Shown here one piece after another: positions 61,710 through 64,000 of a stretch of DNA of 64,000 bases. The stretch spans positions 1,240,001-1,304,000 of the forward strand of contig CAVPYY010000006.1 of NCBI GenBank assembly GCA_963710135.1, in the 5' to 3' direction. The translations under genes and the position numbers were made by a program. Positions within the stretch are counted from its first letter, which is position 1. Every line of letters begins with the position of its first letter. Origin of the DNA: SG8-30 sp963710135. Its GTDB lineage: Bacteria; Pseudomonadota; Gammaproteobacteria; Steroidobacterales; Steroidobacteraceae. The notes under the pieces were generated by a model. The model saw only the letters and a program-made list of their open reading frames with translations. It was not told the DNA's origin and did not search any database.

Positions 61710-63587
61710 ATGGCTACCCCGGCTCCGCAGCACATCGCAGTCGAGCGCGACGTGCAGGTCGCGATGCGCGACGGGGTGCACCTCGCCACCGACATCTACC
61801 GTCCGGCAGCCGTGACGTATACGCTGCCGGTGATTCTCGAGCGCACGCCGTACGACAAGTGCGGCGTGAGCCGTGCCGAGGTCTCGGTCGCCCACCCCGA
61901 ACCGGCCAGCCGGCCCGAGGTCGCGGCGTACTTCGCGAGCCGCGGCTACGCGGTGGTCATGCAGGACTGCCGCGGCCGGTACCGCTCCGAGGGGCGGTTC
62001 GAGAAGTACGTGAGCGAAGCGGAAGACGGGTTCGACACCCTCGCCTGGCTGCGCCAGCAGCCGTGGTGCAACGGCCTGGTCGGCACGATGGGGCTCTCCT
62101 ACGGCGCACACACGCAGCTGGCGTTGGCCTGCCTCGCGCCGCCGGGACTGGCGTGCATGTTCGTCGACTCGGGCGGCTTCGCCAGCGCCTACCACGGCGG
62201 CATCCGCCGCGGCGGTGCGTTCGAACTCAAGCAGGCCACCTGGGCCTACCGGCACGCGCTGCTGAGTCCATTGACCGGCGCCCAGCCAGCCCGCGCCGCC
62301 GCATTGCGCGACGTCAACCTGAAAGCCTGGTTCCGCGACATGCCCTGGACACCCGGCCACTCGCCGTTGAGCGCCGCGCCGGAGTACGAGGAATACCTGT
62401 TCGAGCAGTGGCGCGAGGGTCTGTTCACCGACTACTGGAAGCGCCCGGGCCTGCACGCCGCGGGCTACTACGACCGCATACCAGACATTCCCGTCGCGAT
62501 CGTCGGCAGCTGGTATGACCCATACGTGCACACCTGCATCGCCAACTACGAGGGCCTGTCGCGGGGCCGGCGCGGGCCCATCACGCTGCTCATGGGCCCG
62601 TGGACCCACGGCGATCGCTCGCACACGTTCGCCGGCGAAGTGGACTTCGGTGCGCAGTCCACCCTGGATGGGAACGTCGCGCACGACTATCTCGCCTATC
62701 GGCTGGCCTGGTTCGATCGCTGGCTGCGCCCCGACTCCCGCCCCGCGGCGACGCCCGGTCCCGCGGTTCGCTACTTCCAGATGGGCGGCGGCTCGGGCGC
62801 GCGCCGCGCGGACGGCCGGCTCGACCACGGCGGAGTGTGGCGCGATGCGGCCGACTGGCCCCCCGCCGGCACGTCGCACAGGGAGTTATACCTGCACGCA
62901 GGCGGTCGGCTGGCTACCGAGCGCCCGCAGGACCCTGACGCCGGCGTCGAGTACCGCTTCGATCCGCGCGATCCCGTGCCAACCGTCGGCGGCGCGCTCA
63001 CTTCCGGGGAACCGGTCATGCAGGGCGGCGCGTATGACCAGCGGGTCAGGCCCGAGACTTTCACCTACCGGGCGGATGCTGCGATCGGACCCGTGGCAGA
63101 CCGCGCAGACGTGATCGCTTTCATGACGGAGCCACTCGAGGACGAGCTCGTGGTGACCGGGGAGATCGAAGTGGAGTTGTGGGTCTCGTCGGACTGTCCG
63201 GACACGGACTTCACGGCGAAGCTCATCGACGTGTATCCACCCAGCCGCGACTGGCCCGAAGGCTTCGCAATGAACGTAACTGACGGCATCTTCCGGGTGC
63301 GCTACCGCGACGGCTGGGATCGCGAGGCCTTCATGGAACCGGGCAGCGTCTACCGTATCGTCGTGCGTCCCTTCGCGACCAGCAACCTGTTCATGCCCGG
63401 CCATCGGCTGCGCATCGACATCTCGAGCAGCAACTATCCTCATTACGACATCAACCCCAACAACGGCGGCCCCGAAGGCAACGCGGAAGCGCCGCGCGTC
63501 GCGACCAACCGCGTTCACTGCAGCGCCCGGTATCCGTCGCGGGTCCGCCTGCCGGTGATCCCGCGCCTCAATCGCTCGTCCAGTTGA
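61710..63587 (+). CDS. CocE/NonD (X-Pro dipeptidyl-peptidase S15-like) hydrolase
   Basis: 625 residues. The alpha/beta hydrolase part has RTPYDK, then VMQDCRGRYRSEG and the nucleophile elbow GLSYG (Ser130). Later come SWYDPYVH with the catalytic Asp and GPWTHGD with His. The C-terminal jelly-roll domain (ETFTYRADAAIGPVADRADVIAFMTEPLEDELVVTGEIEVELWVSSDCPDTDF, then MPGHRLRIDISSSNYPHYDINPN) matches S15/CocE esterases and peptidases. There is no signal peptide. The end overlaps the convergent partial gene by 20 bases. Confidence 0.88.
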   Translation: MATPAPQHIAVERDVQVAMRDGVHLATDIYRPAAVTYTLPVILERTPYDKCGVSRAEVSVAHPEPASRPEVAAYFASRGYAVVMQDCRGRYRSEGRFEKYVSEAEDGFDTLAWLRQQPWCNGLVGTMGLSYGAHTQLALACLAPPGLACMFVDSGGFASAYHGGIRRGGAFELKQATWAYRHALLSPLTGAQPARAAALRDVNLKAWFRDMPWTPGHSPLSAAPEYEEYLFEQWREGLFTDYWKRPGLHAAGYYDRIPDIPVAIVGSWYDPYVHTCIANYEGLSRGRRGPITLLMGPWTHGDRSHTFAGEVDFGAQSTLDGNVAHDYLAYRLAWFDRWLRPDSRPAATPGPAVRYFQMGGGSGARRADGRLDHGGVWRDAADWPPAGTSHRELYLHAGGRLATERPQDPDAGVEYRFDPRDPVPTVGGALTSGEPVMQGGAYDQRVRPETFTYRADAAIGPVADRADVIAFMTEPLEDELVVTGEIEVELWVSSDCPDTDFTAKLIDVYPPSRDWPEGFAMNVTDGIFRVRYRDGWDREAFMEPGSVYRIVVRPFATSNLFMPGHRLRIDISSSNYPHYDINPNNGGPEGNAEAPRVATNRVHCSARYPSRVRLPVIPRLNRSSS

Positions 63588-64000
63588 TCTCCGCCGCGGT
63601 CTCTGGCCCGACTACCACGGCCGCAAGGCTCGAGGGATTGCGTGCCTCGTCGGCGGACACCGCGACCCGTCCCGCCATGATTTCCGCGAACGCCTGGGGA
63701 TAGCGGGGATCCGCCTCGGGATCACCATAGCCCTGCGGGAACAGGGGCAAGTTGTTGGCGGGATCGTATTTGTCGGTCGCACCCACGGTGTGCAGGACCT
63801 CGTGGGCCAGCACCACGTTGTTGGTCGCATCGGCCGCGTCGTCGGCGAAGGCATAGACAATGCCCAACAGGCCCTGCTGGAGTCCGAGCGAGTGGGGCAC
63901 GGCCGCAGTGCTTGCCGGGTCGTGGTACAGCACGAACACACGGATATCAGCCAGCGTGCCGCCGGCATTGCGCCAGGTGTAGTAGCGGGTCTTGAGGCTC
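63568..64000 (-). CDS. Metalloprotease-like protein with HExxH, partial
   Basis: C-terminal 143 residues of a gene that continues past the right edge. The sequence includes YAFADDAADATNNVVLAHEVLHTVGATDKYDPANNLPLFPQGYG. HEVLH matches the zinc-binding HExxH, and the GATDKYD downstream could supply further ligands. The visible part resembles a metallopeptidase-like family, but the class cannot be set without the N-terminus. Confidence 0.6.
   Translation of the reverse strand, partial: SLKTRYYTWRNAGGTLADIRVFVLYHDPASTAAVPHSLGLQQGLLGIVYAFADDAADATNNVVLAHEVLHTVGATDKYDPANNLPLFPQGYGDPEADPRYPQAFAEIMAGRVAVSADEARNPSSLAAVVVGPETAAEINWTSD

Noticed and set aside
60366..62879. 837-codon minus-strand frame opposite the carrier and hydrolase
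   Set aside because: Low-complexity shadow with no recognisable domains; both opposite-strand genes are well conserved.
1..64000. CRISPR arrays, tRNA or rRNA genes, prophage and insertion sequences
   Set aside because: No regular spacer-repeat pattern, cloverleaf-like sequence, integrase, phage structural gene or transposase could be recognised.

Overview
The window is 64 kb of GC-rich DNA (roughly two thirds G+C by eye). It is densely packed with bacterial chromosomal genes and contains no rRNA, tRNA, prophage, insertion sequence or CRISPR array that I can see. TonB-dependent receptors, RND efflux, lipoprotein-type adaptors, a LemA/M48 pair, NamZ, bactofilins and DUF1800/DUF1501 point to a Gram-negative bacterium. 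The flavour is that of a gammaproteobacterium near Xanthomonadales/Steroidobacterales, an inference from gene content only.

Layout. 1-3.2 kb: the C-terminal part of a 2-hydroxyacid dehydrogenase, then a copper-type TonB receptor with a DUF2946 partner. 3.3-9.8 kb: a TetR-regulated tripartite RND efflux operon (regulator, outer-membrane factor, adaptor, pump). 9.8-13.2 kb: a MacAB-like ABC operon on the minus strand. 13.26-13.45 kb: an intergenic sigma-54 promoter followed by a probable small RNA with a strong terminator. 13.5-17.3 kb: rhomboid protease, double-domain GFA protein, redoxin, DUF938 methyltransferase and a small membrane protein. 17.5-23.9 kb: acyltransferase, then AarF/UbiB kinase, SDR, DOMON-like protein, NamZ muramidase and a broken phytase. 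24-27.6 kb: lipoprotein, dienelactone hydrolase, a secreted unknown and two bactofilins. 27.8-32.1 kb: a translationally coupled ECF-sigma operon carrying DUF1800 and DUF1501 proteins. 32.2-37.4 kb: fasciclin, Hsp20, YajD nuclease, cysteine synthase, HAD phosphatase, cupin, peroxiredoxin. 37.4-47.3 kb: beta-barrel protein, a broken alanine symporter, LemA/M48, an AAA ATPase, a GH13 amylase, a GIY-YIG-like protein and a SnoaL-like protein. 47.4-52.7 kb: a LysR / TonB receptor / CapA nutrient-uptake locus with a visible dyad operator. 52.7-56 kb: FrhB-type Fe-S flavoprotein, two 32-residue membrane microproteins, an ATP-grasp ligase and hemolysin III. 56.2-64 kb: a double-DTGA aspartyl protease, an ABC-2 exporter, a fatty acid desaturase, a YfcC-type carrier, a CocE-type hydrolase and a partial HExxH protein.

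A property of the whole window is the number of single-base frameshifts inside otherwise well-conserved genes. I count about nineteen in nine genes, and all but two behave as one extra base. Five fall in the phytase and six in the alanine symporter. This looks more like uncorrected consensus errors than programmed frameshifting. Frameshifted genes are therefore reported as one reconstructed gene each, with shift positions given.

The observation I would follow up first is the sigma-54 promoter / C-rich-loop small RNA at 13.3 kb. The others are the TetR palindrome overlapping an apparently leaderless promoter, the signal peptide built from a 21-bp tandem repeat, the ECF-sigma/DUF1800/DUF1501 operon, and the LysR dyad upstream of the TonB receptor.
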